Part shown: in pieces, positions 18,459 to 27,408 of the stretch
Layout: each line of letters opens with the position of its first letter
Numbering within the stretch: position 1 is the stretch's first letter
Source: Larkinella rosea
Lineage (GTDB): Bacteria > Bacteroidota > Bacteroidia > Cytophagales > Spirosomataceae
Reading direction: 5' to 3'
DNA length: 64,000 bases
Assembly (NCBI RefSeq): GCF_003858635.1
Contig: NZ_RQJO01000009.1
Span: 1-64,000, forward strand
The notes under the pieces: model-generated
What the model was told of the DNA's origin: nothing
Databases searched by the model: none
What the model saw: the letters and a program-made list of their open reading frames with translations, nothing else
Position numbers and translations under genes: made by a program

Positions 18459-19433
18459 CTATACGCTGAGAATCCGCACCATCCGCAGCAAATCCTCATT
18501 GATCGGTTTGGGCAGTTTGATGGTGTCGATAAACGGCGTGTACAGCAGCTCGTTGTTGACAACGCCCGCCATCACGTTTTTCTCCCCGTTCAATAAGCCT
18601 TCCAGCGCGCCCAAACCCAGGCGGCTGGCCAGAATCCGGTCGTAGGCGGTTGGAATTCCTCCGCGCTGAATGTGCCCCAGCGTGGTTACGCGCATGTCGA
18701 CATCAACGCCCACCTGCGTGCGGATTTTCTCGGCAACTTCGGCGGCATTGCCTTCTTCGTCACCTTCCGCAACGACGATAATCGACGACGATTTAGAACG
18801 GCTCCAGCCTTGTTTCAGGGTCTCGACGACTTCCGAAATCGGCGTCAGCACTTCCGGAACCATCACCATTTCGGCCCCGCCCGCAATCCCCGACTGAATG
18901 GCGATATACCCGGAGTCACGGCCCATTACTTCAATAAAAAAAATACGGTCGTGCGAATCCGCCGTATCGCGGATTTTATCGATGGCTTCGAGAGCCGTAT
19001 TCACAGCCGTGTCAAAACCGATGGTGTAATCCGTGCCGTAAAGGTCGTTGTCGATCGTGCCCGGTGCGCCAACGGTAGGAATCTGGTATTCTTCAAAAAA
19101 TTTCAGTGCGCCCGTAAAAGTCCCGTTTCCACCAATGGCAACCAGGCCTTCAATGCCGTGTTTGAGCAGTTGATCGTGCGCTTTCTTCCGTCCTTCGGGG
19201 GTCATGAATTCTTTGCTGCGAGCCGATTTCAGGATAGTTCCCCCCCGTTGAACAATATTACTGACCGAATGGGACGTCATTGGAAAAATATCGCCGTTAA
19301 TCATTCCGTTGTACCCCCGACGGATGCCGAAAACTTCGACGCCGTGGTAAACAGCCCCTCTGACAACCGCCCGAATACAGGCATTCATGCCAGGTGCATC
19401 ACCGCCGGAAGTAAAAACAGCTAAGCGCTTCAT
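18459..19433 (-). CDS. pfkA: ATP-dependent 6-phosphofructokinase
   Basis: 324 residues, normal for PfkA, which phosphorylates fructose 6-phosphate in glycolysis. Visible motifs are GGDAPGMN (10-17), the effector and substrate region GGTILKSARS, IGGNGT (100-105), catalytic GTIDND (125-130) and MGRDSG. Gly104 is of the ATP type (PPi-dependent enzymes have Asp). Residue 103 is Asn where E. coli PfkA has Asp103. The gene stands alone. Confidence 0.96.
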   Translation of the reverse strand: MKRLAVFTSGGDAPGMNACIRAVVRGAVYHGVEVFGIRRGYNGMINGDIFPMTSHSVSNIVQRGGTILKSARSKEFMTPEGRKKAHDQLLKHGIEGLVAIGGNGTFTGALKFFEEYQIPTVGAPGTIDNDLYGTDYTIGFDTAVNTALEAIDKIRDTADSHDRIFFIEVMGRDSGYIAIQSGIAGGAEMVMVPEVLTPISEVVETLKQGWSRSKSSSIIVVAEGDEEGNAAEVAEKIRTQVGVDVDMRVTTLGHIQRGGIPTAYDRILASRLGLGALEGLLNGEKNVMAGVVNNELLYTPFIDTIKLPKPINEDLLRMVRILSV

Positions 19434-19640
19434 ATAAAAAGTCTATTTTAAATTCCTTGTGTGCAAAAAAATATTCGTCTGCCTTTCGCTCGCGAACCGC
19501 AAATTTATTTTCATTTTTGGACAAACCGACAAATGTGTTCAATGAAAAACGAATTTAATACAGGCGTAAAGCAGAAAACCGCCGGTTAATCAATCGTTAA
19601 TCATTATTTAGTTTATCATAAATAATTGACCATTAAATAA

Positions 19641-20306
19641 TTAAGTGTTATTTAATGGTTGTCTATGACGGCATTGCAACTTACGTTTAATAACCGGGTA
19701 AACCGCATACGTTATCTTTACCGAAGCGATTCCGATACCCGCTCCGGCCAAAACATCGGCCCAATGGTGCTGATTGTTGGCTACTCGCAACACCGCCGTC
19801 GCAGTGGCCATCGCATAACCGGCAACGCTGATCCAGGGACTTTTATGCTTATACGCCTGATGCAGTAATTCGGCACCCGTAAAAGCCACCGCTGCATGGC
19901 CGGACGGAAACGACCGGCGATCGGAACCATCGGGGCGCGTCGAGTGAATGGTGCGTTTGAGACTTTCCGTTGCTCCGGCCATCACGACGTTCGACAAAAC
20001 CGTCACGGCAATTTCGTCGCCGAGTCGAATCGCCGGTTTGATGCCCGCAATTTGCAAGGCCACCCGAAGTCCGTAGGGGCCGAACCGCAAGTACTCATCC
20101 GCCGAACTGATGGGACCGGTTTGGTCGAAAGGCGCACGGGTGGGATGCCCGAGCAGGGCCGCACCTCCGCCGATGAACGTGGCCGGAACGATGAACGATT
20201 TGAGCGGAAACCGGCGCGCCGTCGGAATGGAGTCACCGGCGGTTTGCGCAAAAAGCGGAAAGGAGGTGAGCCAGAGTAAAAGAATGATCCGTATGTGGTG
20301 TGCCAT
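19641..20306 (-). CDS. PAP2-family phosphatase
   Basis: 221 residues with a signal peptide or first helix (about 1-20). The three acid-phosphatase signatures are present: K117 to R124-P125, PSGH at 134-137, and R174 with H180 and D184 (RVANNQHHWAD). This superfamily dephosphorylates lipids such as undecaprenyl pyrophosphate, lipid A or phosphatidate. Position next to the polysaccharide cluster would fit recycling of the lipid carrier, but that is inference. Confidence 0.9.
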   Translation of the reverse strand: MAHHIRIILLLWLTSFPLFAQTAGDSIPTARRFPLKSFIVPATFIGGGAALLGHPTRAPFDQTGPISSADEYLRFGPYGLRVALQIAGIKPAIRLGDEIAVTVLSNVVMAGATESLKRTIHSTRPDGSDRRSFPSGHAAVAFTGAELLHQAYKHKSPWISVAGYAMATATAVLRVANNQHHWADVLAGAGIGIASVKITYAVYPVIKRKLQCRHRQPLNNT

Positions 20307-20436
20307 AATTTAAAAATAAAACGGTTAAAACCGTTGGAATCAGGCGGTTTTGAAACCCTGTACCCAGGGCTTTAGCCGTGGGTTAAAATCGAAATCCCAC
20401 TTCCCTCGAGTCGTTTTAACGACTTTAACTCATTCA

Positions 20437-21186
20437 TCAACCGAAAAACCGAAACCGCACCGCGCGCGCGACAATTTTTACATGATTCCAAACCGCCGTC
20501 GCTGTTCCGAAATGATCGGCCAGCACTTTGAATCGGTCCGTGAGCGATTTCCGGTGTTGCTGAACCGATAACCCGCCAACCAGGTACTTGCACAGCACAA
20601 AATCGAGCCAGACGATCTTGCTGGCGGTTTTCAGACACCGGATTTCCCAGTCTACATCTGCGCTGAGGTTATCGACAAGAAAGGGCGGAGATAACGTCCG
20701 ACGGGCAATAAAAGCCTGGTGGCAAACCTTCATGCCCATTGCCATATCGCGCCAGTTCAGGTTGTGCGGTAAGGTATGCGGGGTAATTTTGCTGCGTAAC
20801 CCCAACGGTTTTCCGGTATCGTCGACAAACAGGGCGTCACTATAATAGACGTCGGCGGGGTTGTTTCGTAACTGATTGAGCAAATTAAATAAAGTCGAAG
20901 CGTCGTGCATTTCGTCCCCGGCGTTCAGAAACCAGACAAAATCGCCGGTAGCCAGCTGCTGGCCTTTGTTCATGGCGTCGTACAGCCCGCGATCCGGTTC
21001 GGAAATCCAGTGGCTGACGTGCGTTTCATAGTTCCGCACAATGTCGAGCGTCCGGTCTTTGGAATTGCCGTCAATGATCAGGTACTCCACCTCGTCGCCC
21101 GGCTGGTTGGCCAGCAGGCTTTGGATGGTGCGCTCCAGAAAGCGTTCGGCGTTGTAGGTGACGGTGATAATTGACAGTAATGGCAT
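20437..21186 (-). CDS. Family 2 glycosyltransferase
   Basis: 249 residues starting with LLSIITVTYNAERFLERTI, the nucleotide-binding strand of GT2 (GT-A fold) enzymes. EYLIIDGNSKDRT and EPDRGLYDAMNKG follow, then the metal-site region FLNAGDE (DxD-like). It is the WcaA-like type that transfers a sugar onto a lipid-linked oligosaccharide. ATG 21186 is chosen; a longer frame would run across the divergent methyltransferase promoter. It is the first gene of the cluster. Confidence 0.9.
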   Translation of the reverse strand: MPLLSIITVTYNAERFLERTIQSLLANQPGDEVEYLIIDGNSKDRTLDIVRNYETHVSHWISEPDRGLYDAMNKGQQLATGDFVWFLNAGDEMHDASTLFNLLNQLRNNPADVYYSDALFVDDTGKPLGLRSKITPHTLPHNLNWRDMAMGMKVCHQAFIARRTLSPPFLVDNLSADVDWEIRCLKTASKIVWLDFVLCKYLVGGLSVQQHRKSLTDRFKVLADHFGTATAVWNHVKIVARAVRFRFFG

Positions 21187-21245
21187 AGTGAGGAAACGGG
21201 CAATTCGCAAAAAAACGGTATTTTTACGTGCTAACCAACGGCTGA

Positions 21246-21983
21246 ATGGAAACGAATTCAACAACCTCATCGGCACTTCAGGATGCTTACCGCTCGCAAT
21301 ACGCTGATGCTGACCGGAGTTGGCGGGATATGGGCGCCCGGATGAAGGCCGAAACCATTCACCGCCTGTGTCACTCGTATCGGTTTCCGAAGATGCTGGA
21401 TGTGGGTTCCGGCGACGGAGCGGTTTTGCAGCAACTCGACCAGTTGCGGTTTTCCCCGGCGATGTATTCCCTCGAAATATCGGAAAGCGGTGCCAGCCGA
21501 ATCCGGGAGCGGAAGTTGGCTTCGTTGCAAAACGTGCAGTTGTTCGATGGGTATAAAATACCGTACGGCGCGAAGGAATTTCCGCTGGCGACCTGCTCGC
21601 ACGTGATCGAACACGTGGAACATCCCCGGCTGTTGCTGCGCGAAATTGCCCGGGTTTCGGAGTATCAGTTTTTCGAAATTCCCATCGACTTCAGCTTTTT
21701 CGTCGACAAAAAAGTCGATCATTTTCTGGCCTACGGACACATCAATATCTTTACGCCCTCGCTGTTCAAGTTCCTGCTCAAATCCGAAGGCTTCGAAATC
21801 CTGGCCGAACACAGCGTTTTTTACGACACGGCTGCTATTCGGCGATCGGCGCCAGGCACGCTGGCATTCTGGGCGATCTGGCTCAAAACGCAGATTCTGA
21901 AAGCAGTTCCGGCCTTGCGGAAAATCAAACCGAGCGCCTACGCGGTGTTGTGCCGGAAAAAAAGCGACATCACTATTTTTTAG
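21246..21983 (+). CDS. SAM-dependent methyltransferase (polysaccharide cluster)
   Basis: 245 residues, class I fold: motif I MLDVGSGDGAVL near 50-61, acidic end of strand 2 at LEIS, and CSHVIEHVEHPRLLLREI as motifs post-I and II. The C-terminal part is hydrophobic and basic and could sit at the membrane. Neighbours suggest it methylates a sugar or a glycan end, but the target is not readable. Divergent from the GT2 gene and convergent with the next glycosyltransferase through a perfect inverted repeat. Confidence 0.85.
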   Translation: METNSTTSSALQDAYRSQYADADRSWRDMGARMKAETIHRLCHSYRFPKMLDVGSGDGAVLQQLDQLRFSPAMYSLEISESGASRIRERKLASLQNVQLFDGYKIPYGAKEFPLATCSHVIEHVEHPRLLLREIARVSEYQFFEIPIDFSFFVDKKVDHFLAYGHINIFTPSLFKFLLKSEGFEILAEHSVFYDTAAIRRSAPGTLAFWAIWLKTQILKAVPALRKIKPSAYAVLCRKKSDITIF

Positions 21984-21993
21984 TGGTGCTGTT

Positions 21994-22073
21994 ACACAGG
22001 GTTAATCAGGGAACATCAGAGGTGATCAGAGTTTTCCCTGATTAACCCTGATGTTCCCTGATTAACCCTGTGT
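21994..22073. repeat. Intergenic mirrored dyad D, perfect 26-bp arms
   Basis: Left arm 21994-22019 (ACACAGGGTTAATCAGGGAA...) is the exact reverse complement of 22048-22073. The right side is also a tandem repeat of a 20-base unit (22034-22053 and 22054-22073, TTCCCTGATTAACCCTGATG and a near copy). The right arm contains the last codons and stop of the convergent glycosyltransferase gene. It may act as a two-way terminator. Confidence 0.85.
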
Positions 22074-23330
22074 AATAACACCGTACAAATCGATGTAACG
22101 CCGGGCAATCACGATTTCGTCGTAATTTGCCACGACATAATTGCGGGCGTTAGCGGCCAGTTGACTGAAAACCGCTTCCGGTTGTTCCAGAACCCACTGC
22201 ATCCCGCGGGCCAGATCATCCACCGAGCGGTATTGAACCAGGTAGCCATTCTGCTGATGCTGAATCATTTCCGGAATACCGCCCACCTCAAAACCAACCA
22301 CCGGCGTTCCGCAGGCCATCGACTCCATGATCGTATTCGGCAGGTTTTCTTCCAGCGACGGAATGACGAACAGATCGGCGGCACTGTAAGCGGCCATGAT
22401 CTGCCGGGGATTTTTCAGCGATCCTAAGAAGTGATACGTGAACGGCAATTCCTGCAACAAGCTTTCATCACCACCGCCAAAAATCAGCAATTCCACTGCT
22501 TCGGGTTGCGCCAGCTGTTGCCGTAATTGGTGTAATGCTTTCTGAAAATACGAGAACCCTTTGCCCAGTGCCGAAACTTTGGCAGCCGCAAAAAGAATAA
22601 ACCGCTTGCGGTCGGGTAGTTTCAATTCCCAGCGGGCAACGGCTTTAGGCAACGGAATAAACTGCTTTGTATCCAGCGGATTCGGAATCGATTGGACGGA
22701 TAAACCGCCAAATAAACTGCTTTGCCGTGCCCGCTTGGCCAACCATTGACTACAGCCCACCGGCGTCAGGCGCGCATTTTGATACGCGGTTTGCTTCCGA
22801 AGCCAACCGCTGTTTGATAAATCGTCGGGGGCCGGTAAGCGCAGGAACGGGCAGTTGCCGCACTGGTGTTGATAACCTTCGCACGATCCGCTGTGGTGAC
22901 AGCCGCCGGTGAACGACCACATGTCGTGCATCGTCCAGACAACCGGTTTTTGCAGCGCAAATAGGGTACTTAATGAACGGGTCGATAAAAAACCGAAGGT
23001 TGTCCAGTGAAGGTGCAGAATGTCAGCCTGTTGAACGAGCAGGTGCTGGCTGATGTCCGTGCCGATCAAGGCGGGTGAAAACGCAAACCGGACGTCGCGG
23101 CTGCGTTCGAAGGGCAGAAATGTCAGGCGGTCGAGCGCAAACCGGGCGGTGGCCCAGCGTTTCTGCCAGGTAGTTTGGGCGAGGGAAGTGACGGTTGGTT
23201 CGTCCATACGGGTTTCAGAAACCAGCATTTCCGACGACAACCCCGCCCGGTTCAGTGCCTGATTGAGCCGACTGGCCGCGATGGCTGCCCCGCCGGATTG
23301 ATGATACGTGCTCAGGTGGAGAACCTTCAT
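22062..23330 (-). CDS. Family 4 glycosyltransferase
   Basis: 422 residues, GT-B fold. The N-terminus MKVLHLSTYHQSGGAA is the acceptor-side glycine loop; FTGGCHHSGSCEGY with CGNCP gives a Cys-rich insertion also seen in WcaC-like enzymes. The C-terminal donor domain has SLEENLPNTIMESMACGTPVVGFEVGG, including the ExxxxxxE motif. It overlaps the upstream methyltransferase by an ATGA, so the pair is translationally coupled. Its final residues (VITQG) are encoded by the intergenic repeat. Confidence 0.92.
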   Translation of the reverse strand: MKVLHLSTYHQSGGAAIAASRLNQALNRAGLSSEMLVSETRMDEPTVTSLAQTTWQKRWATARFALDRLTFLPFERSRDVRFAFSPALIGTDISQHLLVQQADILHLHWTTFGFLSTRSLSTLFALQKPVVWTMHDMWSFTGGCHHSGSCEGYQHQCGNCPFLRLPAPDDLSNSGWLRKQTAYQNARLTPVGCSQWLAKRARQSSLFGGLSVQSIPNPLDTKQFIPLPKAVARWELKLPDRKRFILFAAAKVSALGKGFSYFQKALHQLRQQLAQPEAVELLIFGGGDESLLQELPFTYHFLGSLKNPRQIMAAYSAADLFVIPSLEENLPNTIMESMACGTPVVGFEVGGIPEMIQHQQNGYLVQYRSVDDLARGMQWVLEQPEAVFSQLAANARNYVVANYDEIVIARRYIDLYGVITQG

Positions 23331-24067
23331 TTGGTGGCCGTCAGAACGATGTAGGGCGAAAATGCTTTGGTTTCCAGCGGAACCAGTTTGAAAAACACTT
23401 TGATCGGGAGCCAGAGGATTTTTTTGAGCAGTCGCCCCAGCAGCGGTTTTTCGGATTCGCGTTCGAACCAGAGCATAAACCGCCCGTCGTAATATGTCTG
23501 AATGTTCTGTAAACCAAGTTGTCCGGCGGTTTTTCGGAGCAACTCCAGGTCCATCGAACGAATGTTGTGTTTGGCGTAATTCTCCGGGTCGAAGGTTTTC
23601 TGAAACCAGCCGTTCAGTCCCCGGAAATTGGGCAGGGTAACCAGCAGCAAACCGCCGGGATTCAGCGATTCGACGTGTTTCTCGAGAATAGCCTTCGTGT
23701 CGTCGAAGTGTTCGATCAATCCGTTCGACATCACCAGATCAAAACCGCGTTGGGGTGTATACTGAAACAGATCCGTTTCGATGACCCCAACCGAACCTTC
23801 GGGCAAGTCGTTCGCTTTTTCCAGCTCGTGCAGAATCTTAGGGTGAACGACGTAGTCGAGCAAGGTGGCAGTGATGTTCAGCCGTTTTTTCATCCAGACC
23901 GAATAATGGCCCGGAAAACCGCCCAGTTCCAGCGAGGTTTGAACGGGATGAGCCGCCACCAGCTGCCGGATCAGGGGTAAAAACGGATATTTGTCCGGTA
24001 CCTGAAAAATGAGTCCTTCTTTCGATTCCCAGTAATTGAGCCAGAATTGGCGGTCGGTCAGCGTCAA
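23327..24067 (-). CDS. SAM-dependent methyltransferase, start uncertain
   Basis: 246 residues from TTG 24067. Core motifs are TSLELGGFPGHYSVW (motif I variant), LLDYV, and DLVMSNGLIEHFDD, then NPGGLLLVTLPNF. The frame is open further upstream to a GTG at 24217, but that would place the divergent promoter and a TATTTTTG box (24112-24119) inside the gene; the TTG at 24067 fits the promoter better. The C-terminal 40 residues are hydrophobic. Coupled by ATGA to the following glycosyltransferase. Confidence 0.8.
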   Translation of the reverse strand: MTLTDRQFWLNYWESKEGLIFQVPDKYPFLPLIRQLVAAHPVQTSLELGGFPGHYSVWMKKRLNITATLLDYVVHPKILHELEKANDLPEGSVGVIETDLFQYTPQRGFDLVMSNGLIEHFDDTKAILEKHVESLNPGGLLLVTLPNFRGLNGWFQKTFDPENYAKHNIRSMDLELLRKTAGQLGLQNIQTYYDGRFMLWFERESEKPLLGRLLKKILWLPIKVFFKLVPLETKAFSPYIVLTATK

Positions 24068-24111
24068 GTTGGTAGGGGCTAATTTAAAAAAGCGGCCGGT
24101 TTTTCCGTTGG

Positions 24112-24119
24112 CAAAAATA
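24112..24119 (-). promoter_or_regulatory. Promoter -7 box of methyltransferase/GT4 pair
   Basis: Minus-strand TATTTTTG with a TTG 21 bases upstream, about 45 bases before the TTG start at 24067. Confidence 0.5.
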
Positions 24120-24205
24120 GCCACTTGTGAAGCAGATTCACAAGGGAGGCAAACGGGAATTCGGGAGTCGGCGGGATGGCATGCAATAATTTGGCCGCAA
24201 AGTTG

Positions 24206-24213
24206 TACTTTTG
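24206..24213 (+). promoter_or_regulatory. Promoter -7 box of the rightward polysaccharide operon
   Basis: TACTTTTG matches TAnnTTTG, about 50 bases upstream of the glycosyltransferase at 24262. It would drive the long rightward gene series to about 30953. Confidence 0.5.
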
Positions 24214-24261
24214 CCACCTGAATAGCCTGATTCGTCGTTTCCTCTTTATACCGATTTTCGG

Positions 24262-25503
24262 ATGCACGTTTGCTTCATGATGGCGGGTTTGCCGCATTAT
24301 TTTACCTTGGTTTTGAACAAGTTAGCAACCGATTATTCGATTGAAGTCAGTATCATCAAACCGAATAAACGCAGCAAAAGCATCGGGTCGGGCGTGCACG
24401 AGGAAACGGGAAATAACCGCTTTCAGATTCTCGATCTGGAAGAATACACGACCTGGTACGGAAAACCCTTTTTTAGGGACATCAAAGCGGTTTTGCTGGA
24501 AAAAAAGCCCGACCTGCTGGTCGTCAGCTGGCCGTATATTCTGCATTTTGCGATGAGCCGCTCATTCTGGCAATGGACCCGGCGGCAGGGAATCCGGCTC
24601 ATCTACCGCGATATTCCGTTCAATGTGCCCGAATGGGGCAAGATCCGGGAGTTCTATTACGGCGTAGGCAACCAGAACGAAGATTTCAGCCTGACGCAGA
24701 AAAAGACCCTGAGCGGTTATTTGAACACGCTGGCACTGACGCTGATGCGCCGGATTTACATGCACCGGGCCGACGCGCACGTTTACTACGTGGACGATGC
24801 GTACCGAATTGCGGGCAGTTACGGCATTCCGCGCGAAAAAATATTCATCACGGCCAATTCGCCCGATACCGACGAACTGCTGGCGGCTTTTGAGCAGGTG
24901 CGGCACGAAGAACCGGTTTTGCCGCCGAATCCGTACCGGCTGATTCACGTTGGGCGGCTGGTGAAGTGGAAGCGCGTCGATCTGATTATCGAAGCCATCA
25001 AGCGACTGCAAAACCGGTATCCGTCGATTGAACTGGTGGTGGTGGGCTACGGACCGGAGGAGGAAAACTGGAAAAAACGGGCGGTTGACGAGGGCGTGGA
25101 AAACCGGGTGATGTTTGTCGGGGGCGTTTACGACTCGGTTTCGCTGGGGCGGTTTTTGCACGCGTCGGCGATTTACGTGCTGGGCGGTATGGGCGGTTTG
25201 TCGATCAACGACGCCATGTGCTTTGCCAAACCGGTGATTTGCTCCGTGGCCGACGGAACCGAAAAACGGCTGGTGCGGGAAGGCTACAACGGCGGTTATT
25301 TTGAAAATGGCAACGCCAACAGCCTGACCGAAAAGATTGACTTCCTGCTGGCCGATCCGGAGCGTGTGAAAACCTTTGGCGACCATTCCCTGCAAATTAT
25401 TCGTGACGAAGTGAACATTCACACCGTCTTAAAAGAATATGTTCGGGCGTTCGAGTATGTCGTCGGAACAAAAAAAGATTCAGTTGAAAAACCTGCTGTT
25501 TAA
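24262..25503 (+). CDS. Family 4 glycosyltransferase
   Basis: 413 residues, GT-B fold. N-terminal MHVCFMMAGLPHYF, a central linker, and the donor domain with LIHVGRLVKWKRVDLIIEA, VVVGYGPEE and the GGLSINDAMCFAKPVICS segment in place of the more common E-rich motif. It opens the rightward operon and is followed after 8 bases by wecB. Likely adds one sugar during surface-glycan assembly. Confidence 0.9.
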   Translation: MHVCFMMAGLPHYFTLVLNKLATDYSIEVSIIKPNKRSKSIGSGVHEETGNNRFQILDLEEYTTWYGKPFFRDIKAVLLEKKPDLLVVSWPYILHFAMSRSFWQWTRRQGIRLIYRDIPFNVPEWGKIREFYYGVGNQNEDFSLTQKKTLSGYLNTLALTLMRRIYMHRADAHVYYVDDAYRIAGSYGIPREKIFITANSPDTDELLAAFEQVRHEEPVLPPNPYRLIHVGRLVKWKRVDLIIEAIKRLQNRYPSIELVVVGYGPEEENWKKRAVDEGVENRVMFVGGVYDSVSLGRFLHASAIYVLGGMGGLSINDAMCFAKPVICSVADGTEKRLVREGYNGGYFENGNANSLTEKIDFLLADPERVKTFGDHSLQIIRDEVNIHTVLKEYVRAFEYVVGTKKDSVEKPAV

Positions 25504-25511
25504 GACAACCA

Positions 25512-26612
25512 ATGACAAAAATCCTGAATATCGTTGGTGCCCGGCCTAATTTCATGAAAGTGGCTCCGCTGCACCGTGCTTTCCGGCAGTATCCTTCGTT
25601 TCAGTCGAAAATCGTTCATACCGGGCAGCATTACGACGCCAAAATGAGCGATGTGTTTTTTAACCAGCTTGAATTGCCCAACCCGGATTATTTTCTGGGC
25701 ATCGGTGGTGGCTCGCACGCCCAGCAAACCGCCCGCATCATGCTGGAATTCGAGAAAGTGATGGAAGCTGAAAAACCGGATGTAGTGCTGGTGGTGGGGG
25801 ATGTAACCTCGACCATTGCCTGCGCGCTGGTGGCGGTTAAAATGCACATTCCGGTCGTGCACGTCGAAGCCGGTTTGCGGAGCGGAGACCGCCGGATGCC
25901 CGAAGAAATCAACCGGATTCTGACCGATAGCATTTCCGACCAACTGTTTATTACCGAACAGGCCGGAATCGATAACCTGAAACGCGAGGGTGTAGCCGAC
26001 GAAAAAGTCCATTTTGTGGGCAACGTCATGATCGATTCGCTGGTGCATTACCGCCGGAAAGCGGCCGAAACCCAAACCGTTGATAAACTGGGTCTTGAAT
26101 CGGGCAGCTACGTGCTGATGACGATGCACCGCCCGGCCAATGTGGATGCCGAAACCGGTTTGCGCAGTATTTTGCAGGTCGTGGAAGACACCGCCCGCTA
26201 CAAAAAAGTGTTGTTCCCGATTCACCCGCGAACGCTGCATAACCTCAGCAATTTCGGCCTGACCGAGCGACTGAACGCCATTCCCAACCTCCAGTTGATG
26301 GAACCGCAGGGCTACCTGGAGTTCCTGAATCTGATGGAACATGCGGCCATTATCGTTACCGATTCGGGCGGCATTCAGGAAGAAACGACGTACCTTCAGG
26401 TGCCGTGCCTCACCTTCCGCGACAGCACTGAGCGGCCCGTTACCGTCGAACTGGGAACGAACCAGTTGCTGGCCGATCTGGATCCCGAAACCGTGCATCA
26501 GAAAGTCGTTGAAATTTTGGACGGAAAAGTGAAAAAAGGCGTGATTCCGCCCCTGTGGGATGGGCAGGCCGCCGGGCGAATTGCCGAAATTATTCATACG
26601 ATTTATGGATGA
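25512..26612 (+). CDS. wecB: UDP-N-acetylglucosamine 2-epimerase (non-hydrolysing)
   Basis: 366 residues, typical for WecB/MnaA, which interconverts UDP-GlcNAc and UDP-ManNAc. N-terminal ILNIVGARPNFMKVAPL, the active-site HTGQHYDAKMSD, VVGDVTSTIACALVA, HVEAGLRSGDRRMPEEINR, and the late TDSGGIQEETTYLQVPCLTFRDSTERP are all present. It supplies ManNAc-type donor for the cluster. Its TGA stop overlaps the ATG of a 23-codon frame. Confidence 0.96.
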   Translation: MTKILNIVGARPNFMKVAPLHRAFRQYPSFQSKIVHTGQHYDAKMSDVFFNQLELPNPDYFLGIGGGSHAQQTARIMLEFEKVMEAEKPDVVLVVGDVTSTIACALVAVKMHIPVVHVEAGLRSGDRRMPEEINRILTDSISDQLFITEQAGIDNLKREGVADEKVHFVGNVMIDSLVHYRRKAAETQTVDKLGLESGSYVLMTMHRPANVDAETGLRSILQVVEDTARYKKVLFPIHPRTLHNLSNFGLTERLNAIPNLQLMEPQGYLEFLNLMEHAAIIVTDSGGIQEETTYLQVPCLTFRDSTERPVTVELGTNQLLADLDPETVHQKVVEILDGKVKKGVIPPLWDGQAAGRIAEIIHTIYG

Positions 26613-26680
26613 AAAAGGGACGCACCGTGCTGATGATTTTTCAGAAACGCTGTGTAAACCAATTCATTGACCAAAAATGA
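26609..26680 (+). CDS. Possible 23-codon coupling peptide
   Basis: A tiny frame whose ATG overlaps the wecB stop (ATGA at 26609) and whose TGA overlaps the ATG of the next methyltransferase (ATGA at 26677). The peptide starts MKKGRTVLMIF. No homology can be claimed. It could keep ribosomes moving across the 64-base gap between the two larger genes, or be chance. Confidence 0.25.
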   Translation: MKKGRTVLMIFQKRCVNQFIDQK

Positions 26681-27408
26681 CCGATTCAAACGTACGTGCC
26701 GAAGCGATGCCCGACAATCCGTCGGAACATTACCGGCTAAAACCGCCCCTGACCAATCCCCGCCGGTATTACCTGATCAAACTGCGGGAACTGGTGCAGT
26801 ATGCCAAAACCACGTTTATCGACCCGCTGACGAAAAGCGCCCCGATCAAACTGGCCGATTATGGCTGTGGCACCAAACCGTACGTATCGCTTTTCCCGGC
26901 CAATCAGGTGCAGTACATCGGCATCGACCTCGACTGGAATCCGCATGCCGACGTTTATATTGGCTCCGACAGCCGCATCGATATGCCTGATGATCAGGTG
27001 GATGTGGTATTGTCGACGCAGGTGCTGGAACACGTCGAAGATCCGGAAGGCTATCTAAAAGAAGCGTGCCGCATTTTGAAACCGGGCGGTTTGCTACTGC
27101 TGACCACCCACGGCTACTGGATGTACCACCCGGACCCGACCGATTACTGGCGCTGGACATCGGCCGGCTTGCAGAAAATTGTAGCCCGCAACGGCTTCGA
27201 AATTGTCTCGTTTCGCGGGATTATTGGACGGTCAGCGATGGGGTTGCAACTATTTCAGGACGGTTTTCTGTTCAAAATTCCGCGGTGGTTGTGGCCGCCA
27301 TTTGCGCTCGTGATGCAGGCAGCGATCAGCCTTTTTGACAAAACAACTTCCCAGCAAACGAAGGATAAAGACGCCTGTACGTTTTTGGTGGTCGGGCGAA
27401 AACTATGA
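26677..27408 (+). CDS. SAM-dependent methyltransferase (Methyltransf_11 type)
   Basis: 243 residues. KLADYGCGTKPYVSLF is motif I, YIGIDLDWNPHAD follows as strand 2, and VVLSTQVLEHVEDPEGYLKEACRILKPGG gives the later motifs. The C-terminus has a PTDYWRWTSAGL segment frequently seen in sugar-cluster methyltransferases of Bacteroidota. Coupled by ATGA to the next glycosyltransferase (27405). Probably methylates a glycan or sugar precursor. Confidence 0.88.
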   Translation: MTDSNVRAEAMPDNPSEHYRLKPPLTNPRRYYLIKLRELVQYAKTTFIDPLTKSAPIKLADYGCGTKPYVSLFPANQVQYIGIDLDWNPHADVYIGSDSRIDMPDDQVDVVLSTQVLEHVEDPEGYLKEACRILKPGGLLLLTTHGYWMYHPDPTDYWRWTSAGLQKIVARNGFEIVSFRGIIGRSAMGLQLFQDGFLFKIPRWLWPPFALVMQAAISLFDKTTSQQTKDKDACTFLVVGRKL

